From positions 8,990,001 to 9,054,000 of the forward strand of contig NC_051099.1 in assembly GCF_901709675.1 (NCBI RefSeq): a stretch of DNA of 64,000 nucleotides, written 5' to 3'. Made by a program: the position numbers and the translations under genes. Source of the DNA: Syngnathus acus. Taxonomy: Eukaryota; Chordata; Actinopteri; Syngnathiformes; Syngnathidae. The notes beneath the pieces were generated by a model. That model was given only the letters and a program-made list of their open reading frames with translations. It did no database searches and was not told where the DNA came from. Positions 36,301 to 47,117 of this stretch are shown piece after piece. Numbering within the stretch: position 1 is the stretch's first letter; each line of letters opens with the position of its first letter.

Positions 36301-39282
36301 GCTTCTCTTCCCGGCCGCCGCTTGCTCCTGGCCGTCCGTTTTCCCCTCATGTCCCCCTTCCCGGTCGGGCAGCGACAGCCCAGACGTGTGGCAGTGCCTG
36401 GCGTGCCTTTGCAACGTGCTGGCGCGCGTGGATCACGGCGAGGTGCCGCTCTACAAAGTGGACACGGATGAGGTGGAGGGCGACGAGGAGCTGATGCTGC
36501 TGCAGCTGAAGGAGGACAGACTCCTCGCCGGCTTCATCCCACTGCTGGCCGCACCGCAGGAGCCCTGCTACGTGGACCGGCGCACCGACACGGTACGCCC
36601 CCTGCAAGCTCCAGCAAAGAACTGCCTTCGAATGCCCCTGGAGGCCTCTGGATGCCTTGTTTAGCCTTCATGCGTTCCTCGCCTTCAGGCCATAGCCGCC
36701 GACTGCAAGCGGGTGACGGTGCTCAAGTACTTCTTGGAGGCGCTGTGCGGACAGGAAGAACCTCTGCTGGCCTTCAAGGGCGGCAAATACGTCTCCGTGG
36801 CACCAGCCCCTCCCTCTCCGGACGCCCGTGCCGGGCGAGACTCGCTATCGGACAAAGAGGTGACGAGACTCCGGTGTGAAATTAATAAGCCAAGGCGAAA
36901 AAAACAAAAGCCGAGTACACACGGGTGTCTGACGCCTCAAATGTTTCTTCTATTTATTTTTATTCTATGTTTTTTTGTTCCACAAAGCAACTAGGAAGGA
37001 AACTGGTCGCCGTTCTAATTGATTGATTTTTTTTCTTTTGGTCGTCGCAGGTTGACGATGTTATCGTGGAGTCTTCGCCGTCGGCGTCTGAAGGCGAAGA
37101 AGACTACAAGGAAAATGCCGACCAGGAGGCGGGGGGTGGAGATGGCGAGAGCGACATTAGGCAGCTGAAGGCGCGGCACCACGCCCTCACCAACAAACTG
37201 GTGCAGCAGCAGAAGCGCCGCCAGAAAATACAAGTAAACTCACACAATGCATTTTGAAATGGTCACAAACAGCACATTTAGAAGAGAAAGTAGAACAAAA
37301 AAGATCATCAATCAATTATTCTTTCAAATAAAGGTGACGTCTTTTTTTCAGGGCAAATTTAGCAAAAGTGGCTGGTAACAAATCTTGCAAATGATTAAAA
37401 AATTAAAAAATCAATCAAATCTAACTACTTTTAAAAGCAACGACAGTGAGACCTCTACTTACGAACGCCTATACTTACAAACTTTTCAAGATACGAACCA
37501 TGTTTAGAAGCTTGGTTGCTTTTCTTTTCTTTTTTTTCTTAGTTCTCATTCGCATTCTGTGCGAGGTGCGTTCAATAACCACTCACAGTCGGAAAACTCG
37601 TTAATTTAACCAAAAAGTAATAAGTAAAGATGAGTATGTGAGCGTGCACATTGCAGGGATACAATACAATACAATACATACATACATATATACAATAATT
37701 TATTAGCCTAACTTGTCTTCTCGGGGGTATATTTTAGCAAGTGTAGAAAATAAGATTTCCCCTTCCCTAAGCAAAGTTAGGAGCTCAAGAATAAAGTGAC
37801 ATTTAGTTTTTGTCATAAATGTTTGAAAAAGCAAAAATAAAACTGTTGATTTGTTTTTCTGTGTGTTTTACACAGAGTAATAGGGCAAAAAGTGTGACTT
37901 TTGGGATAGTCCGTCAAGCATTGTTTGCTTTTACATTGATTCCTATGGGAAACGTTGCTTCTATTTACAAACGTTTCTACTTACAAACCCGATGGCAGAA
38001 CCAATTATGTTCGTAAGTAGAGATACCACTGTATGAGCAAATATATTTTTCTAAACGCAAAGTTAGCCATTACTGTTCATAAATCAAATCTTACAATCCG
38101 AACAAGTTGCACGGCCGATTTACCCGAAAGCCTCAAATGTCGTGGCTTGACTTGAACAGCGTGTCGTCATCTGCCAATTTGATTTTGGTGGGCAGGCGGT
38201 GCTGCAGACCAGCGGGCGGCTGCAGCTGGAGGTGCGGCCCCTCTTCCTGGTGCCCGACACTAACGGCTTCATTGACCACCTGGCGGCGCTCAAGAAGCTC
38301 CTCTGCTGCGGAAGCTACATTGTGGTCGTGCCACTCATTGGTAATTATTTTGTTTCAAGTCGACTTGTAATTCATCAGATAATGACATGACATGTTGATT
38401 GTTTTGATAACGAATGAGCGGTCAATTTGTCAGTCTCCCAATGCCCGTGAGACGAGCAGAAGTACCCAAGCAAATGTTGTCAAGGGGGAGTGATATGCGT
38501 TGGCAAAAGCTCCCATTTGGTTTTGTATCTGGCTTATGTTGCCTTTTCCAGCATTTTTCTGTTTTTTGCTGCGGCAGTGATCACGGAGCTGGACGGCCTG
38601 GCGAAAGGCCAGGAGGTTTTGGGAGGAGGAGGGCACGTCGTGGTGGCGGCGCATGCGCACGGTGTGCAGGAGAAGGCTCGCCAGGCCGTGCTGTTCCTGG
38701 AGCAGGCCTTTGAGGCGCGCGAGCCGCGATTGCGGGCGCTCACCAGCAGGGGGACCCAGCTGGAGTCCATCGCCTTCCGCAGCGAAGACACCTCAGGACA
38801 GCAGGTCAGAACACCACCTCCGCTTGCAACGTTCGGAGGAGCGTCCCACTTTTGGACTGCGAAAATTAGTCAGGGGCAGAAGAAAGGCGCAAGAAGGCTT
38901 ATTTGTGGCCTGAGTGATTAGAACCAACCAATTGCAATTGTTTGCTGTCGTCAGGGCAACAACGATGACGTCATCCTGTCCTGCTGCCTCCACTACTGCC
39001 AGGACAAGGGCAAGGACTTCATGCCTGACCAGAGAAGTAAGGAAACCTTTTTCATTTGCGAGTAACTTTTGATTTCAGCTGCGGCCGAGTTACAAAGACG
39101 ACCTCACAAGTTATGTTGACTAAAAAGCATGTCTTCTTGGCCTTTTAGACGGGGTTACAGTGCGTCTTCATCGTGAGGTGGTTCTCCTCACTGATGACCG
39201 CAACCTGCGCGTCAAAGCCTTGACGCGCAACGTCCCCGTTCGAGACATCCCGGCCTTCCTCAACTGGGCCAAAGTGGGCTGA
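29108..39282 (+). CDS. smg6: SMG6 endonuclease of nonsense-mediated decay, 19 exons, complete
   Basis: Exons: 29108-29195, 30379-31644, 32742-33351, 33522-33708, 33786-33896, 33993-34099, 34365-34443, 34527-34814, 35190-35251, 35343-35488, 35557-35691, 36123-36291, 36373-36592, 36689-36859, 37051-37233, 38196-38340, 38578-38804, 38955-39036, 39149-39282. All phases join to 1469 residues (human 1419). The start [16 protein letters not shown] is the family start. Exon 2 holds two exon-junction-complex binding motifs near residues 40-50 and 138-148. Middle exons form the 14-3-3-like TPR domain ([25 protein letters not shown]-type). The C-terminal PIN nuclease has Asp1295 (VPDTNGFID), Glu1326 (TELDGLAKG), Asp1403 (NNDDVILS) and Asp1442 (LLTDDRNLR). 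SMG6 cuts mRNA near premature stops in the cytoplasm. Exon 3 carries a PQAVY repeat. Confidence 0.97.
29586..29884 (+). mobile_element. tRNA-derived SINE in SMG6 intron 1
   Basis: The head has an A-box-like GGCCTAGTGGTAGAGTG and a B box GGTTCAACC at 29639-29647. The body contains ACTATAAAAATGGGACCCATT, GCTGCTGCTCACTGCTCCCC and GACGATCATTGGGACTTTAA, phrases shared with the fragments at 48481-48546 and 63676-63913. It is in sense orientation in the intron. Confidence 0.88.
31961..32609. mobile_element. TA-flanked inverted-repeat element in SMG6 intron 2 (649 bp)
   Basis: Ends CAGTAATCCCTCGTTTATCG and its mirror AGCGAGGGATTACTG are bordered by TA (31959-31960, 32610-32611). Inner AT-rich segments repeat TAAATATGTTTTTAGAAC three times. 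No transposase. Tigger/pogo-like by its ends. Confidence 0.88.
32934..32996 (+). repeat. Coding 15-bp minisatellite in SMG6 exon 3
   Basis: Three near-perfect units of CCGCAGGCCGTCTAC and a diverged fourth encode [20 protein letters not shown]. It precedes the conserved [10 protein letters not shown]. The units keep the reading frame, so copy number may vary between individuals. Confidence 0.85.
37444..38031. mobile_element. TA-type inverted-repeat element, family A, copy 2, in SMG6 intron 15
   Basis: Ends CAGTGAGACCTCTACTTACG and GTAAGTAGAGATACCACTG mirror each other; TA is kept on the right side only. Its interior matches 20235-21164 in reverse at several phrases (CCAAAAAGTAATAA and AAAGTGTGACTTTTGGGATA). 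Confidence 0.8.
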
Positions 39283-39969
39283 AGGCGCCAGTGGGACCAC
39301 CTTTGGCGGGACGGTCGGGAAGGCTCGCCCATCCCATCCTCCTCATCCTCCTCTTCCTCGGGATGACGTGTGTGCGAGTGTGTGCGCGAGGGGATGACGG
39401 GAGGTGAGTGCGGCCATTTGACGGCCGAACAACGTAACTGAGCAACTCGGGCGCACCGTGCCACAGTGGCCTCAAGGCAGAACTGCGCTCCGTTCTGGCT
39501 TGCTAGCTAGCTAACTAGCGCATGCACACACGGGTGTTTCCTGCCCTGGAGGAAGTACTGACTTCACTCAAACGACTTTGAAAAAGTGACGTTTGTGAAC
39601 CTTTACCAAAATGCTAGTTTGGATTTCGGGCAAAGATTCTGCTTTGTGTGCATTTTTATGTTGGCTTGACGCAAACGCCCACCTGCTTGTATCTTTCAAG
39701 GGGAAACACTCAAGAATGGCCTCCCACATTTTGCAAAGGACTGTTTTCTTTTGTTGCTATTCTCAGGTTACAATTTCCAAACAACCAAATTGACTCATGA
39801 TGCGTTTTATTCCAGGCAAATATTTGGTTTACGTTTCCTAAAAAAAAGATGACGTTTGTGTTTCTAATTTGCTTCGTCATCTCGTGTGCCCACCGGAGCG
39901 TGTCGCTTCTTGATTTGACTCTGTTTTTTGTAAACATTTGTGAAACACAAAATGCATTCCTGTCGTGTC

Positions 39970-39975
39970 ATTAAA
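39970..39975 (+). terminator. Candidate SMG6 polyadenylation signal (ATTAAA)
   Basis: ATTAAA about 690 bases after the stop codon is the first good hexamer in the 3' UTR. AATAAA occurs further on, at 40040-40045. Confidence 0.5.
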
Positions 39976-39989
39976 AACTTCAGGATGAT

Positions 39990-41216
39990 GTTATTGTGAG
40001 TCGACTTTATTCAAGCACTCTGTGTAAAAGAACAGACAAAATAAACCAAAAGAAAAAAAAACTGGGCGACCGTGCTGGATAAAAATAAGCCCCTCCACCA
40101 GTTGGTCACTGAGGTATGACCCCTGGGTGTCGAGGATTGGACGCACCTCGTCCACAGCAGCGGGAGTGAGAGGGGTCTAATTGCAGAAGTGTATCACTCC
40201 TCCCACAGCCTGCTAAATCACACTCCGATGCTGCTCACACAACGCCCCTATTCCTTTTTAGCAGGTAGTGGTCGTAATGGGAGCAAGTATTTTTGTGGAG
40301 TGTGGTCCGGTCTCGTTTATTGATTCTTTTGCAGCAAGCAAAATGACGGCTCGCGAGCAGACTAAGTGGTGTACTGTGTTTTAAATGTATTTTATTTAAT
40401 GAATGTAAGGCTATAAGACACTTCTAAAACTGCCACCAATAATTGAGGGTCAATTAGCAATACGATTGTTTAAGTCAGTATGGAGCCCTAACACAAAAAT
40501 GTCCTCTGTCGCAAAAACTGCATTCTCTGAAAAGAATGCGCCAAGGGGTAAGTCAGTGACGTCGCACTATAGTAATTTTACATGGGACAATTATCTTTAA
40601 CCTGTATCTGTGTACAATATGGTATAAGCATCCACCGTGACACAATTGAATATGAATAATAACAGTACTTGTTTTACTCGATGGTGAGATAAATTTTATA
40701 TAAGCACAGGTTATTTATATTGGTAGGTTTTGGGTTATATTGTTTATCTTTTCAGTAGAGTAAAGATTACTGGAATTTTGATAGAAGGATGTTTTACATA
40801 TTTAAGACAAAAAGCAGAACAGTCACTCTGCAAAAGAGAATTAGTTTAAAAACAACAACAACACACTATTATTTAGTAATCAATTGTAATAAAAAACCAA
40901 AAGTGAAAAATAAAAGTCACAACTCCCCAAGGTTTATTCTTTGTTCAAAATAAATTTAAGTTAAAATAATATAGTGTTGACTGTCAAAAAACGTATCACA
41001 ATTGTTTAATTTTAGACACATTTCTTTTTACCATTCAAAAACAATAAAGCATTAAATGAATTAAAGATAACGTGATAAAAGAACAACCAAGGAAAGGAAA
41101 ATCAAATCCCAATCTATATTGCAAAATATTGGTCCATACAATGACAAAAATAGGCAACAGTTTTGTAGAGAATGCTATAAAATGCACAATAGTTGGTTAA
41201 AGCGGTTGGTTAAATA
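39990..41216. other. AT-rich spacer after SMG6
   Basis: AT-rich sequence with long A and T runs. No exon, RNA or complete transposon is seen. Confidence 0.4.
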
Positions 41217-42174
41217 CACCTCAAAAAAATTAAAGGAACACTTTGAAAACACATCAGATTTCAATGATGAAATTTCTTTGGGGGGATATCTATACTGATA
41301 TGGACAGTTTAATGTCTCAGGAACAAAAGGATGCCACATCTTTTGATGGAAATAAAAGTTTTCAGCCTACAGAGGGGTCGGTATATAGACACCCCAGAAA
41401 TCAAAGTGAAAAGCTGATGTGGTAGGCTCGTCCATTTTGCCTAAATTCAATTTCTGCAACTCAAAATTATTTTCAATATCTTGTGTGGCCCCCACGTGCT
41501 TGTATGCATGCTTGACAACGTCGCGGCATGCTCCTAATGAGACGACGGAGGGTGTCTTGTGGGATGTCCTCCCAGATCTGTCTAAGGGCATCAGTGAGCT
41601 CCTGCAAAGTCTGAGGAGCAACCTGGCGGCGTCTGATGGACCGAAACATTATGTCCCAGAGGTGTTCTATCGGGTTTAGAGTTCATCCCAATACCTAATG
41701 GCAGTCAGACTGCCATTCTCTAGCCTGTAGAGGTCTGTTCATCCCTCCATGGAAATGCCTCCCCAGACCATCACTGACCCACCCCCGAACCGGTCATGCT
41801 GAATGATGTTGCAGGCAGCATAGCGCTCTCCTTGGCTTCTCCAGACCCTTTCACGTCTATCACAGGTGCTCAAGGTAAACCTGCTCTCATCTGTGAAAAG
41901 CACAGGGCGCCAGTGGCGGACTTGCCAATTCTGGTGTTCTATGGCAAATGCAAATCGAGCTCCACTTTGCTAAGCAGTGAGCACAGGACACACTACAGGA
42001 CGTCGTGCCCTGAGGCCACCCTCGTGAAGTCTGTTTCTGACTGTTTGGGCAGAGACATTCACACCAGTAGCCGGCTGGAGGTCATTCTGTAGGGCTCGGG
42101 CAGTGCTCAACCTGTTCCTCCTTGCACAAAGCAGCAGATATCGGTCCTGCTGATGGAATGAGGACCGTCTACGG
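41217..42174 (-). pseudogene. Tc1/mariner-like transposon, 3' half (transposase C-terminus)
   Basis: It starts with the terminal repeat CTCAAAAAAATTAAAGGAAC. The minus strand carries the catalytic half of a Tc1-like transposase, with internal deletions and frameshifts (for example the gap at GGTTTAGAGTTCATCCC). It ends abruptly at GTCTACGG, which is the target duplication of the hAT element that follows. Confidence 0.85.
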
Positions 42175-42354
42175 CAGGGGTCACCAACCTTTCTTAAACC
42201 GAGAGCTAGTTCCTGGGTACTGATTAAGGCAAAGGGCTACCAGTTTGACACACACTTCTGAAATAGCCAATTTGCTCAATTTGGCTTTCACTATGTGTTA
42301 TTATTGTCTTTTCCAGTTCACGTGTAAGTGTGATTTTAACAAGAATAGCAAAAA
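42175..42354 (+). mobile_element. Left part of a hAT element (family 5)
   Basis: It begins CAGGGGTCACCAACC directly after GTCTACGG. The matching right end is found inverted at 43870, preceded by CCGTAGAC, the reverse complement of the same duplication. A TA-flanked element interrupts it at 42355. Confidence 0.82.
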
Positions 42355-42356
42355 TA

Positions 42357-42485
42357 CAGTCAAACCTTGGTTTTTGACCACAATCCGTTCCAGAAGGCGG
42401 TTCGAGAAGCGAATCGGTCGAATTCCGAATCTATTTTTCCCATTACAAATAATGGAAAAAAATTGAATCTTTTTCAAGACAGGTA
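42357..42485 (+). mobile_element. Terminal piece of TA-flanked element T, cut at the inversion point
   Basis: It opens CAGTCAAACCTTGGTTTTTG after TA and ends at TCAAGACAGGTAAAAACC, where host sequence starts. The rest of the same element is at 44687-46487, in the flipped segment. Confidence 0.8.
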
Positions 42486-42486
42486 A

Positions 42487-42713
42487 AAACCCAAGCTCCA
42501 TACCAACCTGCCCAGCGAGCTCTGGAAGACGACGCTGCCCGCGGACGTGTTGCAAGGGTCGATCACCAGCAAGCTGCAGTCTGGGTCCCCGACTATGCGG
42601 AGGGGTGTGCTCTCCACGGAAAAGCCGTACGGAGGTCTCCGAAGAAAGCCGTGAAGCTCCCACACCGTCATCCTTCTCCGGCTCGACTTGCTCTTCGTGT
42701 GACATCTCGTCAT
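42487..42713 (-). CDS. Unrecognised exon-like segment, copy A, with its promoter side
   Basis: On the minus strand an ATG at 42713 opens a frame of 79 codons; an inner ATG begins MTVWELHGFLRRPP. The shared part continues FSVESTPLRIVG and DCSLLVIDPC up to GGCAG|GTTGGT, a weak splice donor. Third codon positions are about 80% G or C, which suggests coding use. A second frame starting MSHEEQVEPEKDD is also open, and so are two frames of the opposite strand, so the true frame is not settled. A TATA box lies just upstream. About 190 bases of it are repeated, inverted, at 46488-46680. I do not recognise the protein. Confidence 0.4.
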
Positions 42714-43395
42714 GGTTGTAGCTCAGCTCGCAGCTGCGTCTTTATAGCGCCGTCAAGTCAGTCGTGTTGAATCGAATAGAAAGCAAAAGGTTTCACTTGG
42801 GTAACATGCTTGCTTTTGCTAACTCTCTATCGGTCTCTCTTGATATTGGTCCGCCCGCCTATCTGTCCAATTAACGTCGTCTAGCGATGTAATTCGTGAT
42901 AATACGCTTCAGTGACAGCGTAAACTCATTGGAGCATGCGTCACAAGTCATTCTCCGACCCGAAGTGACTTGTTTTCCTTTTCATTTTGCGGCGCGCCGA
43001 CCATGGACTTTGGCACCACTCAACGTTTGTTCACGTTGGCCGACGTTTGTTGTCTGCAAGTCACCGGAAGCTTTTGTTTTATTGACATTTATATCAGCTT
43101 GCGCACTTTGCGCTCAACAAGGGGAAAACACAAATTTAGCCTCGTCGCTGTGTACTTTCCCACTCGCTAAAATGTGTTATTGGTTCTTTGAATATGCTTA
43201 GCTACTGTCGAGCATATGCAAAAATTGCAATCTTCAATATCGAAGTTGCATTTATGACATGTCAGTGCCTTGTCTTTCACACTCCGGAAACCGGGGCGGA
43301 TGTCAAAGTGCAAAATAAAACCCAGGTTTACCCTGTACATTTTCATCATTTGGATAAGTTGTAGAACAAACAATTTTATTTCTACACAGTACTAC
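42681..43395. other. Host spacer holding the promoter side of the exon-like segment
   Basis: Unique-looking sequence between the exon-like copy A and the Tc1-like 5' half. Read on the minus strand it ends in a TATA box and short leader. It is part of the inverted block. Confidence 0.45.
42741..42747 (-). promoter_or_regulatory. TATA box before the exon-like segment
   Basis: CTATAAA on the minus strand lies about 28 bases before the first ATG (42713) in a GC-rich setting (GGCGC before, GACGCAGCTGCGAG after). The spacing would put the transcription start almost at the ATG. Confidence 0.4.
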
Positions 43396-43869
43396 ACTGC
43401 TCAAAAAAATTAAAGGAACAGTTTTTTATCAGGGTATGGCATGAATTCAATTAGACTTTTCTGATAAGGTTTTGGTCAGGTACGTGGCAGAGGGGGTTGT
43501 TAATCAGTTTCAGCTGCATTGGTGTTGATGGAATTAACAACAGGTGCACTAGAGGGGCAACAACGAGATGGTCCCCAAAACAGGACTGATTTTGCAGGTG
43601 GAGGCCATTTCAAGTTCCTCCCTCTTGATCTTTTTTAACAGTTTTTCCACAAGTGTTGGCTTTAGCTAGAGTCATTATCACGACTGGGAGCATGAGGCGA
43701 TTTCTTAACCCTCCTGAAGTTGCGCAGATTGTCCAACTCCTCCAGGATGGCACATCCATGCGTGCTGTTGCAAGAAGATTTGATGTGTCTCCCAGTACAA
43801 TCTCCAGAGCATGGAGGAGATTCCAGGAGACAGGCAGTTACTCTAGGAGAGCTGGACAGGGCCGTAGAC
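43396..43869 (+). pseudogene. Tc1/mariner-like transposon, 5' half (transposase N-terminus)
   Basis: The terminal repeat CTCAAAAAAATTAAAGGAAC is followed by a non-coding leader and, from about 43692, a helix-turn-helix transposase start (VAQIVQLLQDGTSMRAVARR, then SPSTISRAWRRFQETGSYSR). It stops at CCGTAGAC where a hAT begins. It is the missing half of 41217-42174, but in opposite relative orientation to what one insertion would give. Confidence 0.88.
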
Positions 43870-44686
43870 CAGGGGTCACCAACATGGTGCCCGCGGACAA
43901 CAGGTCGCCCGTGAGGACCGCATGAGTCGCCCGCAGGACTGTTCTAAAATTAGCTCAAATAGCGGCACTTATCAGCAGGGCCGGTTCTAGGAATGCACAT
44001 AAGAGGGGGCAGTCAGAAATGTGAAGGGGGCATGTTTTTTTTTTTTTTTTTACACATTTTTAACACTGTTAGTGTTTTCTTCACGGCAGTTGTTAGCTGT
44101 GTGTCCAGATCTCAACCTGGAGAAGTGGATTGCACTCTGTCAGGCCTCTACACTAAGACCTGTCCAGCTTGGGTGTCCCACCTGAAGATTAAAGCTTCTG
44201 CTGGTATTGCTGTTAGGGTCACTGAGGCACGCAAACCCCACAATAAGGTGGCAATCTCTCAGGGGGGGGGGGGGGGGACATATAATATGAATGTTATATT
44301 AACTATTATTTGAGTTGTCGTTAATCATTAGTTATATCACGGGTCATTACGACGAGTTTGGTGGAGTTTTTACTGCTTCTTCCAACTCCTACCGCGCTGA
44401 CTGTAACTTGACACTCTCTGGCTGCGTCTTGCCTCATTTGCATACTCACAGTGATTGGATGTTTACGGAGGGGCACGGAGTCCTGACAGCAGGCTGTGTG
44501 AGGACACACACTGCACCGACATGAGAGAAGAGAGGGGGCTGATTAACGTGTGTTTCTATCAGCGGATTTTTCACTTCTAAAAGTTTGATTCGAGGGGGCA
44601 GGACATCTGTTTGAGGGGGCGTTGCCCCCTCTTGCCCCTGCGTAGAGCCGGCACTGCTTATCAGTGAGCTGCATCTATTTATTTTA
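43870..44686 (-). mobile_element. Other end of the family-5 hAT element, inverted, with nested hAT
   Basis: It starts CAGGGGTCACCAACATGG after CCGTAGAC and runs to the TA at 44685-44686, where element T begins. It is interrupted by a complete hAT at 43976-44656. A second copy of this arrangement, also with element T at the same base, is at 61251. Confidence 0.82.
43976..44656. mobile_element. hAT element, family 6 (681 bp), nested
   Basis: Ends CAGGGCCGGTTCTAG and the imperfect mirror TAGAGCCGGCACTG are flanked by the exact duplication CTTATCAG (43968-43975, 44657-44664). It has poly-T and poly-G runs and no transposase. Confidence 0.9.
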
Positions 44687-46487
44687 CAGTCAAACCTCGG
44701 TTTTCGAACGTCCCGGTTCTCGAACGAATCGGAATTCGAACAAAAAATTCGAGCTTTTTTTCCTTCGGTTGTCGAACAAAATTCGGAGGTCGAACGTCGC
44801 GAGAGGAGCCGGGAGGACCCGAGAAAACCCGACCGCGCGGCCCGGATGCCGACTGACTCCGTTGTTATTGTATTTTCGTTACTTTGAGGATTGTATTAAC
44901 CACTAATCATGCTTCCAAAGAAAGCAAGAGGGAGCAGTAAAGCCATCCTAAAACACAAAGACGCTCTTAAAGCAATGCGACATTGAGCGCCCGGCGCGCT
45001 GCGGTTGCGGGATCGGACCAAATTAAGCTCCCTGCGCACTGAGGTCCACTTAAATTTTGGAAAGTACATCAGGACTTTAAAAATATTTTCTAAATTTTAG
45101 CAACGGCTCTGTCACAATAATGCGACCAGCGGGGTGCAGTTGCGCGGTCGGCGACTCGCTACGGTTGCGCGTTCGGCGGTGCGCTGCAGTTGCGCGATCG
45201 GACAAAATTAAGCTCCCTGCGCACCAGTGACGTGCGGTGAGGGTTGGGGTTGGTGAGGCACTGACTCAGGGTCAGATTTACAAACGTACTGTATGACGCT
45301 AAGGCACTGACTCACAAATCAGATTTACATGCATACATGGTTGTTATCCCATTCTTGATTAAATGTAATAACATTTTAAACACACCACTGTACATTTAAA
45401 CACACCACTGCAGTATTCTTACCTTTACTTGTAAATGAAGTCCATTCTCCTGTCCTTCTGGACGAAGATCTCGATGACAGGGAAAGCAATAAAGTCGATT
45501 TTTGGCAGCACAACCACAAAGCCAGTCATTTTTAGAGTACCAATCCTTTTGAAGCGAACGTGTTGTAGTCCGTCCCGGGAGGCCCGTAGTTTGAATTAAT
45601 CCTCGCAAATCTGGCGTTGGTCTTCCCTTACTTATGGTTTCTTGCTTTGACTGAAAGTCAAGTTTAAAAAAAAATCCTTATTTTCGAGATTATATCCTCC
45701 ATTGTCAGGGAAAACAAAGCCAAATAGCAACGCGTTAGCACCGAATGTTGTTAGTTGTTTTTCTTTTCTTTTTCTTCTTAATTTACTCTCGCATTTACTC
45801 GTGTCGTGAACTATTAGCCGGAGGCTCACTATCGCCCCATCTTCGCGGCAAAAGTACTGGCTGCCTCAAGGCTCGTATTTTCACCCGCTGACTGCAAGCA
45901 AGCACGCGCCGTTTGCACGCGCTCAGTACAGTGTGTGAGTGGTGCACACTCTCACACGCACGCCCTGAGCGGCACAACCTGTCACTGCCGCAGCCTCCAT
46001 GATTCCCGTCTCCCGTTGTTATTTGAACAAGAAATACAGCTATTTTGACTATGAAAATGATCCAAATGTATAGGAAACACCCAAAATTGCATTAAAAGCA
46101 TAGACCACAGGACAGATATTATATTATGTTTTATTATATTATTCATTTTTTAACAGCTTATGGTGACAGCTGAGGAAACCATGTTGAGCCCTTTACTGCC
46201 CCTGGTGGCAAGGTGAGGCACTGCCTCACCTGCCTCCTATGCACTCATAGGAGTGCACGTCCCTGCTGCGCACTTAGGTCCACTTATATTTTGGAAAGTA
46301 CATCAGGACTTTAAAGATATTTTCTCAATTTCAGCGACGGCTCTGTCACAATAATGCGACCAGCGCGGTGCAGTTGCGCGGTGGACGACGCGCTACGGTT
46401 GCGCGTTCGGCAGTGCGCTGCAGTTGCGCGATCGGACAAATATGCGCAAATGAAAAAATGCTTAAAAAAAGGCGGGGTTTTTTTTAG
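44687..46487 (+). mobile_element. TA-flanked element T, main part, carrying a nested hAT
   Basis: It opens CAGTCAAACCTCGGTTTTCG after TA, has tandem blocks of about 180 bases (GTCCACTTAAATTTTGG, TCTGTCACAATAATGCG, CAGTTGCGCGATCGGAC) and is cut at an AAAAAAAACCCCGCC complement (46473-46487) where host sequence starts. The cut matches the other piece (42357-42485) almost base for base. It is collinear with 61379-63122. Confidence 0.8.
45225..46265. mobile_element. hAT element, family 7 (1041 bp), nested in element T
   Basis: Ends CAGTGACGTGC and GCACGTCCCTG with the exact duplication CTGCGCAC at 45217-45224 and 46266-46273. The empty site is seen in the T copy at 62200. No transposase. Confidence 0.93.
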
Positions 46488-46690
46488 CCGGAGAGGATGA
46501 CTGTGTGGGAGCTTCACGGCTTTCTTCGGAGACCTCCGTGCGGCTTTTCCGTGGAGAGCACACCCCTCCGCATAGTCGGGGACCCAGACTGCAGCTTGCT
46601 GGTGATCGACCCTTGCAACACGTCCGCGGGCAGCGTCGTCTTCCAGAGCTCGCTGGGCAGGTTGGTATGGAGCTTGGGTTGTTCGCATTC
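46488..46690 (+). CDS. Unrecognised exon-like segment, copy B (inverted duplicate)
   Basis: It repeats copy A from AGCCGGAG to GAGCTTGGGTT with three differences (one missing A, one G to T, one A to G giving Cys for Tyr). The frame MTVWELHGFLRRPP is open to the GTTGGT donor. Its upstream neighbour is the broken end of element T, so this copy has lost the promoter that copy A keeps. The downstream flank (GTTCGCATTCG) should be the original intron. Function unknown. Confidence 0.4.
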
Positions 46691-47117
46691 GTTGTATTTT
46701 GACTAAATGAAAACTCATCATGTATTTGAAGGAATGGGGTCGAAATACAAGAAGTCCAGCCTAGCTGCAAAAACAGATGTGCTCAAACCTCATTGAATAA
46801 AGTACATAAGCAGACAAGTATATTCACATATTGAATCAATAAAAGAAACATTTTAAGCATATAATTATACCTGCACACCAAACCAATAAAGAAGACAAAT
46901 CTAGACATTTTTATATATGGTGATGACATAGGTTTTTATAACTTCATGATCTGATCCTGTATTTTTCGGACTAAAAGTCGCATTAGCCATAAAATGCACA
47001 ATAACGTGGAAAAAAAACATATAAGTCGCTCCGGAGTATAAGTCGCATTTTGGGGGAAATTTATTCGACAAAATCCAACACCAAGAACAGACATGAACGA
47101 GCAACAACAGGCTAAAC
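46691..47117. other. Spacer with a TA-type repeat remnant
   Basis: The part 46955-47060 (TTTTTCGGACTAAAAGTCGC, ATAAGTCGCATTTTGGGG) resembles one arm of the element at 52669-54428 family. No gene is seen. Confidence 0.4.

Noticed and set aside
44215-44260. GCACGCAAACCCC-type phrase like the 5' end of the RTE LINE
   Set aside because: Only about 40 bases and inside a hAT with clear ends; too short to call a LINE fragment.
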